A DNA stretch of 14,211 bases from Pavlovales sp. CCMP2436 (Eukaryota; Haptophyta; Pavlovophyceae; Pavlovales), in NCBI GenBank assembly GCA_026770615.1, contig MU631325.1:309819-324029 (forward strand), given 5' to 3'. This document shows, piece after piece, positions 1 to 8,358 of the stretch. The number at the start of each line of letters is the position of its first letter. Position 1 is the first letter of the stretch. A program made the translations under genes and the position numbers. Under the pieces are notes generated by a model. That model ran no database searches, was not told the origin of the DNA, and saw nothing but the letters and a program-made list of their open reading frames with translations.

Positions 1-60
1 CCCCCCCTCCCCTCCCCCCTGCTCCCACCCGCCCCAAACCACGCGCGCGCGCGCGCGTGC
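1..60. repeat. C-rich tract followed by a CG dinucleotide run
   Basis: The first 30 or so bases are almost only C and T, and about 42-57 is an uninterrupted CG alternation. Such alternating purine-pyrimidine DNA can adopt the Z form. It is ordinary low-complexity DNA of a GC-rich genome, and nothing ties it to the viral block. Confidence 0.8.
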
Positions 61-401
61 TCCCGCTGACCACATCTGTCACTACTCCCGCGCCCGCGTC
101 TGTGTCTGTCACCAGTTTGTGCCCGAGCAGAACCCGAGCTTTGTGCTGGCGGAGGTGTCGGTCCCCCCTGGCAAGGCCCGCAAACAAGGTCGGCAAGGAG
201 AAGAGCGACAAGGCGCCGGGTCCCAAGCAGCTCAAGGTGTGGGCTGAGAAGCATGACGTGGCGCTCCGGGATGATCTCCGTGACATCGATGATGGCAAAC
301 ACGCCGACGAGCTGGATGAGCGCCTGCGCCTCATCCCGCATGATCGTATCCTCCATCATCGTCCTGAGCAGGGACATCTCGCACGCCAATCGCGCCCGCT
401 G
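1..401 (-). CDS. Candidate host exon, product unknown (runs off the left edge)
   Basis: On the minus strand a frame is open from the window edge to beyond an ATG at 377, and upstream of it to a possible splice acceptor (TTACAG ending at 402). Between about 200 and 390 the codons strongly prefer G or C in third position, and the peptide has a natural look, with segments such as MSLLRTMMEDTIMRDEAQ and IIDVTEIIPERHV. The part closer to the edge (before about 180) becomes low-complexity and may be intron. The plus-strand frame over the same bases is also open (57-407) but has poorer third-position bias, so I prefer the minus strand. I do not recognise the family. A chance open frame in GC-rich DNA remains possible. 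Confidence 0.35.
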
Positions 402-526
402 CTGTAACGGCAAACAACCGGGTCCCGGCGAATGGAGTCCGAAAGAGGTCCGGCAAAGTCCGGCAAATAGAAGTTCCCCGGTGTGGAAAACAGAAACAAA
501 ACAGAAAACGTGCACCCGCACTTTGG

Positions 527-600
527 CGGCTTTTCGGTTTGGGCTGTTTTTCAAGCCGATTTCGGTATTGCCCATACCGAAGCCGAAACCGAAACTTTTT
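527..600. repeat. Nested inverted repeats (CGGTTT/AAACCG hairpins)
   Basis: Two nested stems are visible. The inner one pairs TTCGGTAT (561-568) with ATACCGAA (574-581) around a 5-base loop. The outer one pairs TTTCGGTTT (532-540) with AAACCGAAA (586-594). The block lies about 130 bases before the glutaredoxin start. It resembles the degenerate CGGTTT-type repeats seen in many eukaryotic intergenic regions. A tandem 10-mer, GTCCGGCAAA twice, lies just upstream at 448-467. No coding gene is convincing between 402 and 727. Confidence 0.6.
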
Positions 601-727
601 TGCAAACACTGTCTAATCTGATTAATATTGCTCAGATTCCCGAATTTCCGTAAGTTTTACTCTTCTTGCGTGCGTTCCGGGTCTTTTACTTATCTCGGAC
701 AGGTAGAAGACGCGCGAGTTCTTCGCC

Positions 728-1120
728 ATGGCGTTCAGCTTGCTCATGAGCACCTTGGCGTTCGCACCGATGCGCGTACACGGCGTGTCGCGCGTGCTCG
801 CGGGCTCGCGCTCGCTCTCGATGTCCATTCCGGACGAGATCAGCACGCTGATCTCACAGAACGATGTGGTGGTCTTTTCCAAGTCTTACTGCCCGTACTG
901 CACCAAGACGAAGGCCCTCTTCAAGGAGATGAACGTCAACGCCAAGGTGCTCGAGCTCGACCTCATGGCCGACGGAAGCGTGTATCAGAGCGAGCTGCAG
1001 AAGCTAACAAGCCAGACTTCTGTGCCCAACGTCTTCGTGAAGGGAGCTCACCTCGGCGGGAACGACGACACGCAGAGGGCGAGGTCATCCGGCAAGCTAG
1101 CCGAACTCCTTGCAAAGTAG
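728..1120 (+). CDS. Glutaredoxin (dithiol, CPYC type), probably plastid-targeted
   Basis: A complete 130-residue protein from ATG to TAG. It has the full signature of a class I glutaredoxin: active site CPYC at residues 55-58, the TSVP motif with the cis-proline at 97-100, and the glutathione-binding GGNDD at 110-114. Such proteins use glutathione to reduce protein disulfides and glutathionylated proteins. The first 30 or so residues precede the fold. They start with a short hydrophobic stretch ending in AFAP, followed by a basic, serine-rich segment. That is the pattern of a signal peptide plus transit peptide with phenylalanine at the cleavage site, known from complex red-type plastids. The gene is uninterrupted and its codons are GC-rich, unlike the neighbouring viral genes, so it belongs to the host. 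Function is very likely; plastid location is an inference. Confidence 0.92.
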   Translation: MAFSLLMSTLAFAPMRVHGVSRVLAGSRSLSMSIPDEISTLISQNDVVVFSKSYCPYCTKTKALFKEMNVNAKVLELDLMADGSVYQSELQKLTSQTSVPNVFVKGAHLGGNDDTQRARSSGKLAELLAK

Positions 1121-1570
1121 GAAAAGGATTGCTGCGTGTGCTGCGCCGAGAGCGTCTGGCTGCGTGGGCAGAGTAAGCTGGGTCCGCCGCACACAACTTA
1201 GCGCAGTGCGTACAACAGGCGCGCACGCCGGAGCCTGTCAGTCACAGAATCAGGTTCACTGACTGACGGGTCAGTACCATGACCATGTATGTCCGACCTG
1301 ATGCTGGTCTAGTTAGTAATAGATCGAATAGTCGATGGTGGGTGGCCGTAGTGACTTGATCAGGAGCGACCTTGAACCGCACTCACGTACAAAACGCAAA
1401 TTAGGCGCCTTAACTTTCAATCAGTCAGAGAGTCGTCGATTGTCGTGTGTCTGATCGAAGCCTTGCGGTTGGGACGGTATTCGTGTGCTCTTCAAAGGTC
1501 CCTTAATTTGAGTGTTTCTCAACGCTTCAGTCCGGTGGAGACCTGGCAGGGGACGGACGTACTTCTAGAT
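1121..1570. other. Intergenic DNA after glutaredoxin, no gene seen
   Basis: I see no credible coding region here. The stretch holds the 3' flank of the glutaredoxin gene and an imperfect inverted repeat: CCTGTCAGTCA (1234-1244) pairs with TGACTGACGGG (1260-1270), 10 of 11 positions, with a 15-base loop. The role of the hairpin is unknown. Base composition is still host-like. Confidence 0.6.
1234..1270. repeat. Imperfect 11-bp inverted repeat
   Basis: The arms at 1234-1244 and 1260-1270 match at 10 of 11 positions, the odd pair being G-T. It lies about 110 bases after the glutaredoxin stop codon, so it could be a 3' processing structure or an edge of a small mobile repeat. No further support is visible. 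Confidence 0.5.
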
Positions 1571-2008
1571 TTTCACACTTATGGTCAGAGGGAGTATATG
1601 TGTACATATAAACCGTAAATATAAACCGTACCGTATACGCTTTATACGTGCTTCCCCCCCCGGACCCACCAATCCCCCTAAATATGGCACTATCTTTGTT
1701 ATGAATGCAGTTCAAGTGACAGATCAGGGCATCGAACAAAATCACGAACAAGAGGGGATTGAGATGCCGCAAAAAAACGGAAAAAAACGAAAAACAAAAA
1801 AACGAAACGAAATGACGACGTATTGGAACATCGAAAGTCCGAGCTTCTCAAGTTAGAGGCGGTTTGAACCATCCAAACTAATTTAAACGAACCCTGTAAA
1901 AACGTTACAACTCATATAGCAAAACCAGTTTCTGGGAAAAGGTGGATACGTAGAAATAAAAATTAAATACAAAAAATGTTTAGATACTGGCTATAGGTTT
2001 GGTCGATT
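1571..2008. other. AT-rich non-coding left part of the viral block
   Basis: No credible gene is seen. Notable points are a 12-base direct repeat ATATAAACCGTA at 1606-1617 and 1619-1630, a C run near 1652-1660, and an A-rich stretch with repeated AAAACGAAA-like units around 1768-1810. The lipase gene ends at 2009. This stretch probably contains the junction between host and virus, but I cannot place it. Confidence 0.5.
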
Positions 2009-2560
2009 TCATTTCTGGAACACTATTCTCTGACTTTCTGGGCGACGGCCAAGACTAGAGAGCGCCGAGACAACGTTCATTTTTGTCCGCACATCCGTTT
2101 GCCTGGTGCCGCTTGGTTGAAGCCGGCCTATGTCGCCCAGCCCCATCGCCTTGTTGGTGGTCACGATTTGCCCGCCAGAACCCGATTGTTCCGCAAGACT
2201 TCCGCCCAAGCTGTGCCCGACTGAATTTTCCGGCCGACCATACTTTTTCTCAGTTGCAGCCGTGATGATGCGTGCGAGATTGAGCCTGTCCGTGTTCTTG
2301 TGGGCTCCCACCGAGATGAGTGCATCGTCGACCAACCAGTCCTTTGCGGTGACGGATCTTCGGTGGGCGACGACGGGCTGACCGCTTCGATCGACAAAGA
2401 CCATGGTGTTTGGACGCGAGAGATCCTTGTCGAGTGTGTAGCCCAGTGATTCGCCGTACGTGGAAGCTTGTGCGAGGGGCAAGTACGATGCTCGGGCCAG
2501 ATTTGTCGAGTCTTGCTTGAACTTGTTGGTGGCGGTGGTGTTTATTGTGGTACGTACCAC
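2009..2560 (-). CDS. Class-3-type lipase (alpha/beta hydrolase), possibly inactive
   Basis: A 183-residue open frame closes the minus-strand viral cluster. The nucleophile elbow GHSLGG (residues 115-120, serine 117) is perfect, and an upstream segment ending in KDWLVDDALI matches the conserved region before it in class 3 lipases. Similar small lipases may help viruses cross membranes. Three things are odd. No ATG is available: the frame opens at GTG (2560), with a TAA two codons upstream. The oxyanion-type motif, normally Arg-Gly-Ser/Thr, reads RRS. Where I would expect the catalytic Asp in a D-V-V-S motif near the C-terminus, the protein has NVVSAL, and no clear catalytic histidine follows. 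It starts 28 bases after the fibre-like gene. The family call is good; activity is doubtful. Confidence 0.7.
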   Translation of the reverse strand: MVRTTINTTATNKFKQDSTNLARASYLPLAQASTYGESLGYTLDKDLSRPNTMVFVDRSGQPVVAHRRSVTAKDWLVDDALISVGAHKNTDRLNLARIITAATEKKYGRPENSVGHSLGGSLAEQSGSGGQIVTTNKAMGLGDIGRLQPSGTRQTDVRTKMNVVSALSSLGRRPESQRIVFQK

Positions 2561-2588
2561 GCTTTTTTATTTGAGATTTTAATTTAAC

Positions 2589-4775
2589 TCAACTCAATTT
2601 TGTAATCCCAGTTGTCAGCGATAAATTGTACAGCCCAGAATTCACGATTCGACCGTTTTTGATGAGCAGCAAATTGAACTGCCAGTCTATCGGGGTGTCC
2701 AGCATAGAAACAACGACACCGTATGAGTTGCCCAATATGAGCTTAAAGGTGTTTAGGGTTACCGGTTGCGCGCTTAGCAGAGAAGTCATGCCAACTGACC
2801 ACCCTGAGATAAAACTTATGTCCGAAATCGTAGTGTGAATGGCCACGCCCGACATCTTAATCAAAGTAACAGTAACCTTCTTATATTTGTATGGAACATG
2901 CGCCACGCTCATGAAGAATTCCTCGACTTGGTTTACCTGCCACGAGTTCAACTGGAACGTTTCAACAGTGACAAATGTCGAGTTATTGTTGGATCCTGAA
3001 ATGAACCACTGCAAAGGTGCGCCTGCACCGGTGTACCTGCCAGCTGGATCTAGTTTATAAGATGACATTTTAAAAGCCTCAGGATATTCAATTTGCAAAT
3101 ATTGACTGCCGCTGCCCGCTGAAGTGTAAGCCTGCTCAGCTGAGGCCCAGCACGTAGAGCTGTTGCGATCAAATGCAAGGTTAGGGTTGAACGACGTGTT
3201 ATTTTGGTAGATTTAACTGGCCGATATGCGCCACCCGGTTGCCACTTGCCAGTCGTCGCGACTGGTTATTGACGTAGCACTTAAAAACACAGGACTCGCC
3301 TTATTTAGGGCGGTTATGCTCGTGGGATTGTAGGCAGGAGTGGCAATAACCTGAAGAGCGTTGTATTGGTTGTCTGTTGTGATCAACCACGAATCAGCCG
3401 TAGCGGTGCAGCCCAAAATGTTTACCACTTCCTTGAAGCCGATCAACTCCGTATTTAGCATTACGAGACTGTCTATCACGTTATAAGGATCGCCGTTGTT
3501 TGCGCGACCGATGATGTTACCGGAAAAGTACGAATCTTGACTAATCATTGTAGGGAGTCGTTTCTCAAGGAAATCGTTCAAATTAAGCGCGCGTGACTCA
3601 TTGGAAAGCACAGTCAGGCGAGAGATCGGACATACAATACCCGAGTACGCGTTGCTCACAAATGTCCCACCACAGATTCGGATCACAGGCTTGTAAATTT
3701 GGTTGTAAAAGGATATTGACGATGATCCTTCTGTGTTGCGCGTGATCTCGATGTCTCCTGCGTAAAGTATAAGATCAAAAATTAAATCGGAATCAGCAAT
3801 GATAAGAAAGTACTGAGTTGCCGGGTTGAAGAGGGCTAGTAGCGAGTTTTGCTCATCCAGGAAGCGTGTAATATCGTACTTTATTCGACGCACATTGGTC
3901 CTCTGCGAACCAGTAACTAGGATTTCAACTGTGATTCGTTCACTAGCATCGATCACCACACCGGACCTAACGTAAGCGCAGCTGGCAACGTTCACGAATG
4001 GGCGCAGAGGCATATTCAAGTTCCAAAAAACGTTCAGCGTATTGCTCGTGTTGAGACCCAAATTGATCTTACTGGCATTACTACCGCTGTACCGATCAAC
4101 TTCATAGTAAATGCCATTGTTAAAGGTACCATAATCTGCCGAGGCAATAAATTATGCCACGTACTTGCCACTGCTGCTGTCGAACGAAAGTGCGACGTGA
4201 CCGAAACTCTGGGTAAACCCGGCGTAAGCCACCGCGGGGCTCATTGTGGCTTTCCATTTTGCGAGTACTACAGTTAGCGTGTCAAGAGACGACCACGTGA
4301 AATTTCGCTGCTGAGTCTGCCCTGGAATGTATCGGAAAACTGTAACAAGATATGTAGTCTCGGCCACGACCTCCTCTGGCACGATATTGTTGATAGTTGT
4401 CGATTCGTCCTGGAGCAATTAAGTATCACCAAGAACGCAGATGCAGCCCGCAGAGATCGATTTTGCACTCGAAAAGTTCCATTAAACACCAACGGCCTCT
4501 GTTATCGCCTGACCCAGTGATATCAGTAGGGCCGCTTTCGCCACATAAGACAAAGGCGCGGTGAAAAGTATTTTATCAAACGGAAAAACCAGCTCGTCGT
4601 TCCCAGCTGCAACCGGTAGTTTTTTCTTTAAGATTTTTGTGATGTCTCGCGTCTGGTTCTGAGGGGTCTCCAGGGACGAGAAACTGAGCTGCGTGACTGC
4701 ACTCGTCACGATTGCGTACGGGTCAATTACCACGTCCGACCCGGTGGATTCAAGCGCACCGTAAACGTTGGACAT
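2589..4775 (-). pseudogene. Fibre-like virion protein with discoidin-like C-terminus, interrupted by four TAA codons
   Basis: One frame of 728 sense positions runs from the ATG at 4775 to a TGA at 2589. It is broken by TAA at 4482-4484, 4419-4421, 4152-4154 and 3213-3215 (codons 98, 119, 208 and 521), with no frameshift. The pieces after each stop lack an ATG at their start and read as continuous protein, so I treat them as one gene. The body is beta-rich with many Ser, Thr, Asn and Gly. From about codon 530 it resembles an F5/8 type C (discoidin) domain: LAFDRNSSTCWAS, then QYLQIEYPEAF, then PLQWFISGSNNNSTF. Discoidin domains bind sugars or lipids, so a receptor-binding spike or fibre is plausible. 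It follows the proline-rich gene by 38 bases. Whether the TAA codons are read is an open question. Confidence 0.6.
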
Positions 4776-4813
4776 TAGCTATAAATAGACTTTACATTTT
4801 TTTTAACATTTTT

Positions 4814-6085
4814 TTACATCCCGCCGGTTCGTCGCATGGCCATAAATTTGTCGATGGTCCTGTTGTGGATTCCGAATACAATTCCTATCGCGTCTCGCCC
4901 GCTTTTTGTGCTGAGATCTCCGTACCTCTGAATGAATTTCTGTATAATTATTTCATTCGACATAAGCCGGGCGATTTGGTTGTTCTCGTCTTGCGGTGAT
5001 TTTGCGGGTCTCGTTCGAAGATCGGTCACTTAACCAATTCGATTCAACTCGTCACCCGTGAGACCCAGGTTGAGTCCCTCGAGCTGCATTTGCCGCCGAG
5101 ACTTTGTGGGCGGCGACTGATAATCCTCATACGCCCTGGACGACGATGCCTCGGGGAACTCGGTGTATGCCGATGCAATTGTGGCCTTCCTCCCCGCACT
5201 CTTTGTCCTGGTTAGGGCTGGGGTGGCCTTCTTCACGGGGACATTGACGAGCGGAATAGGCGTTGGCGGTGACGGAGTGGGCGGTGAGATCGTTACAGCC
5301 GGGAGACCGCTTAGCACCTGCAAGGACCTTCTCGGTGATGCCGTTGCGGGGTTGTTCGGTGACTGGAACGGCGCCTGCATGATCGGACCTGGTGATTGAA
5401 ATGACTGCCGAGCAACTGGCTGCGGAGACTGAAAGGCCCTTTCGTTTGGGGGGTTGTACGGTGTGGGCATTAGTGGCTCGGGCATTTCTTGAGTTGGTTC
5501 GTACTGGGGCTGGGGACTGTACGTCGATGGCGGCGGCGCTCCGGATTCCATCATTGGTCGGCGGATTGGTTCAGCACCGAGGGCCCGCGCGCGCAATTCA
5601 TTTGGTGACAAAAGCGGGCTGTAGATGACAGCCGGCCCACCTCCGACGCCTTGTCTTGGAGCGAACACGGTTGGTTGCGCGGTGAAAGGTAGCTGCCGGC
5701 CGGGCATGGCGATCTTCTTTGTTCCTGCTTGGAGGCGCTTCGGGATAATCCTCCGGTTCATGAAGGGCTGCCCACCGGAGTCGTTTAGGGTATCCGTGTA
5801 GACAACCGGCTGGAATGCCGTCCCAAGTGTCTTCGGGACTCGCGCTGAGCGGTCCATAATAATTTTTTCATGAGGAATAATTTCAGGGATAGCGCTATAC
5901 ACAAGTTTCTCGCTCAGAGCGTGGTGATGCGCACCTGTGTAGTACTGCACTTTGTTGCCTCCTTCAAAAATCGGGTGAACCGCACCGTCGTACGGTGCAC
6001 CATTTAAGATGTAATTGGTGGTTCGATTGCGGGGGTCCGTGTCGAGCTAGTCCATAAGCTTGTCTTCATTCAAATTATTGGCCAT
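4814..6085 (-). pseudogene. Proline-rich viral protein of unknown function, with in-frame TAG and TAA
   Basis: The likely start is the ATG at 6085, which overlaps the end of the ATPase gene by 11 bases in another frame. Codon 13 is TAG (6047-6049). The frame then runs to TAA at 5030-5032 and goes on, same frame and no ATG, to TAA at 4814-4816, 423 positions in all. The middle is rich in Pro, Ser and Gln and has an 11-residue unit with FQSP repeated three times (5357-5434). The last 71 positions are different: charged and helical, with a segment such as NEIIIQKFIQRYGDL. This tail could be a separate short gene starting at GTG 5029, but sharing the frame argues for one protein. I do not recognise the family. 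A scaffold, cement or core-associated virion protein is a guess from low complexity and position. Confidence 0.5.
5357..5434 (-). repeat. Three 11-residue FQSP repeats inside the proline-rich protein
   Basis: The units begin AFQSP, SFQSP and PFQSP and are spaced exactly 11 residues apart. The repeat is at protein level and the DNA copies have diverged. Short proline-rich repeats of this kind usually act as flexible or protein-binding segments. Confidence 0.75.
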
Positions 6086-6752
6086 TTTTGGTGTTTCTGG
6101 GTATGCAATAGAAGTACATTTTAATTGTTCTTATCTTGATTTTTTCGTGTAAGTTAGTTTGGCAAACTTGTTGTAGATCAGCATTTGTGACATCTAGGTA
6201 CATGAACCGGTGCGAGTCTCCCCCTGGCGGAAAGCAGTGGTTGTACAGCTCCTGGAACTTGGTCTTTTCACGGGGCACTAGCTCGTCTCTGATCGAATCC
6301 AATTCTCGCAAATTGCTCACGCGGAACATAAACAGAGCACTTATGAGCTTGCGTATCGTCAATGGAATCGAGCGGTACGTTTGCGTTATTACCCAGATGC
6401 TTACACGTAATTGTCGCCTGTTGGAAATGAGCCTCTCGAATGATTGCCGCAGCGTATTGTCTTTTAGGCTTGCCATGTAATCATCAACGATAACAAGCGT
6501 GTTTTGCTTCTTCTTGGATGTCACTTCCAATTTTGCCATCAATGCCTCGAGTGAATCCTTGGTGAGTTCGTGATGCACTTTGTCGTGGTTTTTGAAGAGA
6601 GAGTCGGCCATGCTTGCAAACGAGGTTGCCGGGACGAACAAATGGAATGCATCGAATACCCCGGCGTAAATAACCGGATCCGTCTGAGTCAAAAGCGCCG
6701 TGCTTAGCGAGGTCTTTCCGGATCGCGGTGGACTCAGGAAGACAGCAAACAT
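6075..6752 (-). CDS. A32-like packaging ATPase (FtsK/HerA superfamily)
   Basis: 225 residues from the first ATG. Near the N-terminus is a P-loop, SPPRSGKTS (7-15), slightly unlike the usual GxxxxGK[ST]. The Walker B strand TLVIVDDY is at 85-92 and a sensor-like strand WVITQTY at 120-126. In the PLV, virophage and giant-virus families this enzyme pumps DNA into the preformed capsid. The Met lies directly before the first beta strand, so the start may be wrong: the same frame stays open upstream to 6911 without any ATG, and its last 25 or so codons look coding (HRFSVDF, then PPLPNQA). An ATG at 6868, in another frame, opens a 30-residue frame starting MSIRSANFIEEENNI that stops at 6776, which suggests a frameshift. 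The stop codon overlaps the next gene by 11 bases. Confidence 0.88.
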   Translation of the reverse strand: MFAVFLSPPRSGKTSLSTALLTQTDPVIYAGVFDAFHLFVPATSFASMADSLFKNHDKVHHELTKDSLEALMAKLEVTSKKKQNTLVIVDDYMASLKDNTLRQSFERLISNRRQLRVSIWVITQTYRSIPLTIRKLISALFMFRVSNLRELDSIRDELVPREKTKFQELYNHCFPPGGDSHRFMYLDVTNADLQQVCQTNLHEKIKIRTIKMYFYCIPRNTKNGQ

Positions 6753-6775
6753 GGCCTGGTTTGGTAGGGGCGGCG

Positions 6776-6868
6776 TTACTGGGCCCAGGGGGAAGTCGAC
6801 GGAGAATCGATGGATTGTGAGTGTATGTTGTTTTCTTCCTCGATAAAGTTTGCTGATCGTATGGACAT
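6776..6868 (-). other. Possible displaced 5' end of the ATPase gene
   Basis: The ATG at 6868 follows a purine-rich leader and opens a 30-residue frame that stops at 6776, inside the upstream extension of the ATPase frame. Either this is a short upstream reading frame, or one base was lost or gained around 6800-6830 and this is the true start of the ATPase. Neither is proven. Confidence 0.35.
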
Positions 6869-6925
6869 TTCTTCTTTTCCCTTTTCCGTCGACGTCATTC
6901 AGAGTTAACGTTTACCTTTATTTTT

Positions 6926-7399
6926 TTATACATAGCGGATAGGCTTTACAGGTGGCGACATTTGGTACCTAAGGGGCGGCTGTCTTGGAGTCTCTTCAAC
7001 TCGGTTTTCTTCTGTATAATTCGATAAGTTCGATGGGGTCGGCTGGGTCGGCTGAGTCATCGTAGGTTGGTCGTTTGTGGAAAACCCATATTTTGATGCT
7101 AATTTCACGGCAAGCTCGTACTCGGTGACTGTGTCGTTTTGACGTTTGAGCTCTAATGCGGCTGCCACGCGGGTCGCCTTTGCTTCAACTAGGATTTCTA
7201 CACGCCTTGCGTTTGCCTTTACTACGTGTTGCCTTTGTTTGTCTGAAAGTACACGTTTGGTCTTTACGGGTGGAGGTGCAGGTAGTTCTGGGGTTTCTTG
7301 TGCATATACGATTGATGGGACCGACGACAACGAAGACAATATTGTTACTTTGGCCTCCTCCTCGGTGATGGGGCTTGTCACTTGAAATTTTCCCATCAT
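6926..7399 (-). CDS. Viral protein of unknown function, charged helical core
   Basis: 157 residues, starting at either of two adjacent ATG codons (7399 or 7396) and ending at TAA. Roughly residues 48-107 are highly charged and alanine-rich, predicted helical by eye (for example KQRQHVVKANARRVEILVEA). Both ends are rich in Pro, Thr and Gln and look disordered. There is no signal peptide or membrane segment. It is the first gene of the minus-strand cluster, just before the ATPase, and is intact. I do not recognise a family. Small proteins of this build next to capsid genes may be scaffold, core or DNA-binding proteins, but that is only inference. Confidence 0.7.
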   Translation of the reverse strand: MMGKFQVTSPITEEEAKVTILSSLSSVPSIVYAQETPELPAPPPVKTKRVLSDKQRQHVVKANARRVEILVEAKATRVAAALELKRQNDTVTEYELAVKLASKYGFSTNDQPTMTQPTQPTPSNLSNYTEENRVEETPRQPPLRYQMSPPVKPIRYV

Positions 7400-7523
7400 T
7401 ATTAAAGGCTGCCCTTGAGATATACATTGTCGACATTTTTATTCAAAATAGACAATAAATAGTCGAAACGCGATTGATTCATTGACCGCTAGATAAAAAT
7501 CACAAGCAATAACACACATACAA
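7400..7523. promoter_or_regulatory. Divergent intergenic region between the two viral gene clusters
   Basis: These 124 AT-rich bases separate the minus-strand cluster, starting at 7399, from the plus-strand minor capsid gene at 7524, so both promoters must lie here or very near. TATA-like stretches such as AATAAATAG (7454-7462) and GATAAAAAT (7492-7500) are present. I could not define a motif shared by all viral genes. Confidence 0.5.
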
Positions 7524-8291
7524 ATGGTCCTCCACCGCCTTTTCCTCTCATCAAAGCAGGCCGACAGATACACGATCGCTGTTGACCGAACCAATTCGCT
7601 GCCATTTGATTTGTCGCCGGGTATATCCTCGAAGTCCTCTGAAAACATGTATGTACGCTTGAGCTCAGCCAGCATCCCGATTGTGCAGCTTAATGTCAAT
7701 TCCCTAAACAACAAATTGGTTCTATTTTACGGAACGTCGCTGACTTTAACTGCAACTATTCCAGTTGAGAATTACACACGCGGTACGGACCTGGCGGTGG
7801 CGATGAATGCAACGACCGCTTTTGGCACATCGGGCTTGACGGTCTTGTACTCCAAATTTGCAAATAACCTCACATTCTCGCACAGCCAATCCGCATCTAT
7901 CACGCTCATTACTGCAACATCGACCATGCAACTCATAGGCTTGAACGAGCTAAACAATCTCGTAATCCCTTCTGGTGTCGCAACAACAACACCCCGAATG
8001 CTTAATCTATCTGGTGTCCGGTCGGTGCTTATTGCATGTGAATCGTTTGAGCTTGACTGTATGGACAGCCTGAAAGTCACTGGTGAGAGTATAACGAATC
8101 TTCTTGCTTGCATCCCTCAGTTGGTTGCCTATGGTGACATCCTGACCTACAAAACCGATTCGTCTCCGTTCATGAGCGCAAGGAGGCGCAATTTGTCAAC
8201 GATAACTATACAGTTGCTAGATGAAAACCAGAACCCGTACGACACCCAGGGACTGCCTTGGTCTTGTGTGATTGATATTGAGTTAGCCTAG
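7524..8291 (+). CDS. Probable minor capsid (penton) protein of a Polinton-like virus
   Basis: 255 residues from ATG to TAG, uninterrupted. The sequence is beta-rich with short alternating strands and loops, few charged clusters, and no signal or membrane segment, as expected of a single jelly-roll penton protein. It opens with a segment containing SKQADRYTIAVD and ends in SCVIDIELA. Its place supports the call: it is about 500 bases before the likely major capsid gene on the same strand, with only one small gene between, and the packaging ATPase is in the divergent cluster, as is common in PLVs and virophages. The fold assignment rests on composition and context, not on a catalytic motif, so a structure comparison would be decisive. 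Confidence 0.65.
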   Translation: MVLHRLFLSSKQADRYTIAVDRTNSLPFDLSPGISSKSSENMYVRLSSASIPIVQLNVNSLNNKLVLFYGTSLTLTATIPVENYTRGTDLAVAMNATTAFGTSGLTVLYSKFANNLTFSHSQSASITLITATSTMQLIGLNELNNLVIPSGVATTTPRMLNLSGVRSVLIACESFELDCMDSLKVTGESITNLLACIPQLVAYGDILTYKTDSSPFMSARRRNLSTITIQLLDENQNPYDTQGLPWSCVIDIELA

Positions 8292-8358
8292 ATGATTTCA
8301 CAGTCTACATACTTTAATTAAATATCTGTAGCAATCGCACGATAAGAACCATTTTACA

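Noticed and set aside
1121..2008. A suppressor tRNA that would explain the in-frame TAA codons
   Set aside because: I looked for a T-loop (GTTCGAxxC) and a cloverleaf in the non-coding parts by eye and found none. The GGTTTGAACC at about 1860 is a palindrome without tRNA arms.
2589..4418. Separate genes starting at TTG at 4418, 4061 and 3098
   Set aside because: These starts are only the first permitted alternative codons after in-frame TAA codons. The protein-like sequence begins earlier, right after each stop, and all pieces share one frame.
4814..5029. An independent 71-residue gene starting at GTG 5029
   Set aside because: It directly follows a TAA in the same frame as the proline-rich gene and has no ATG near its start. 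I treat it as the C-terminal part, although independence is not excluded.
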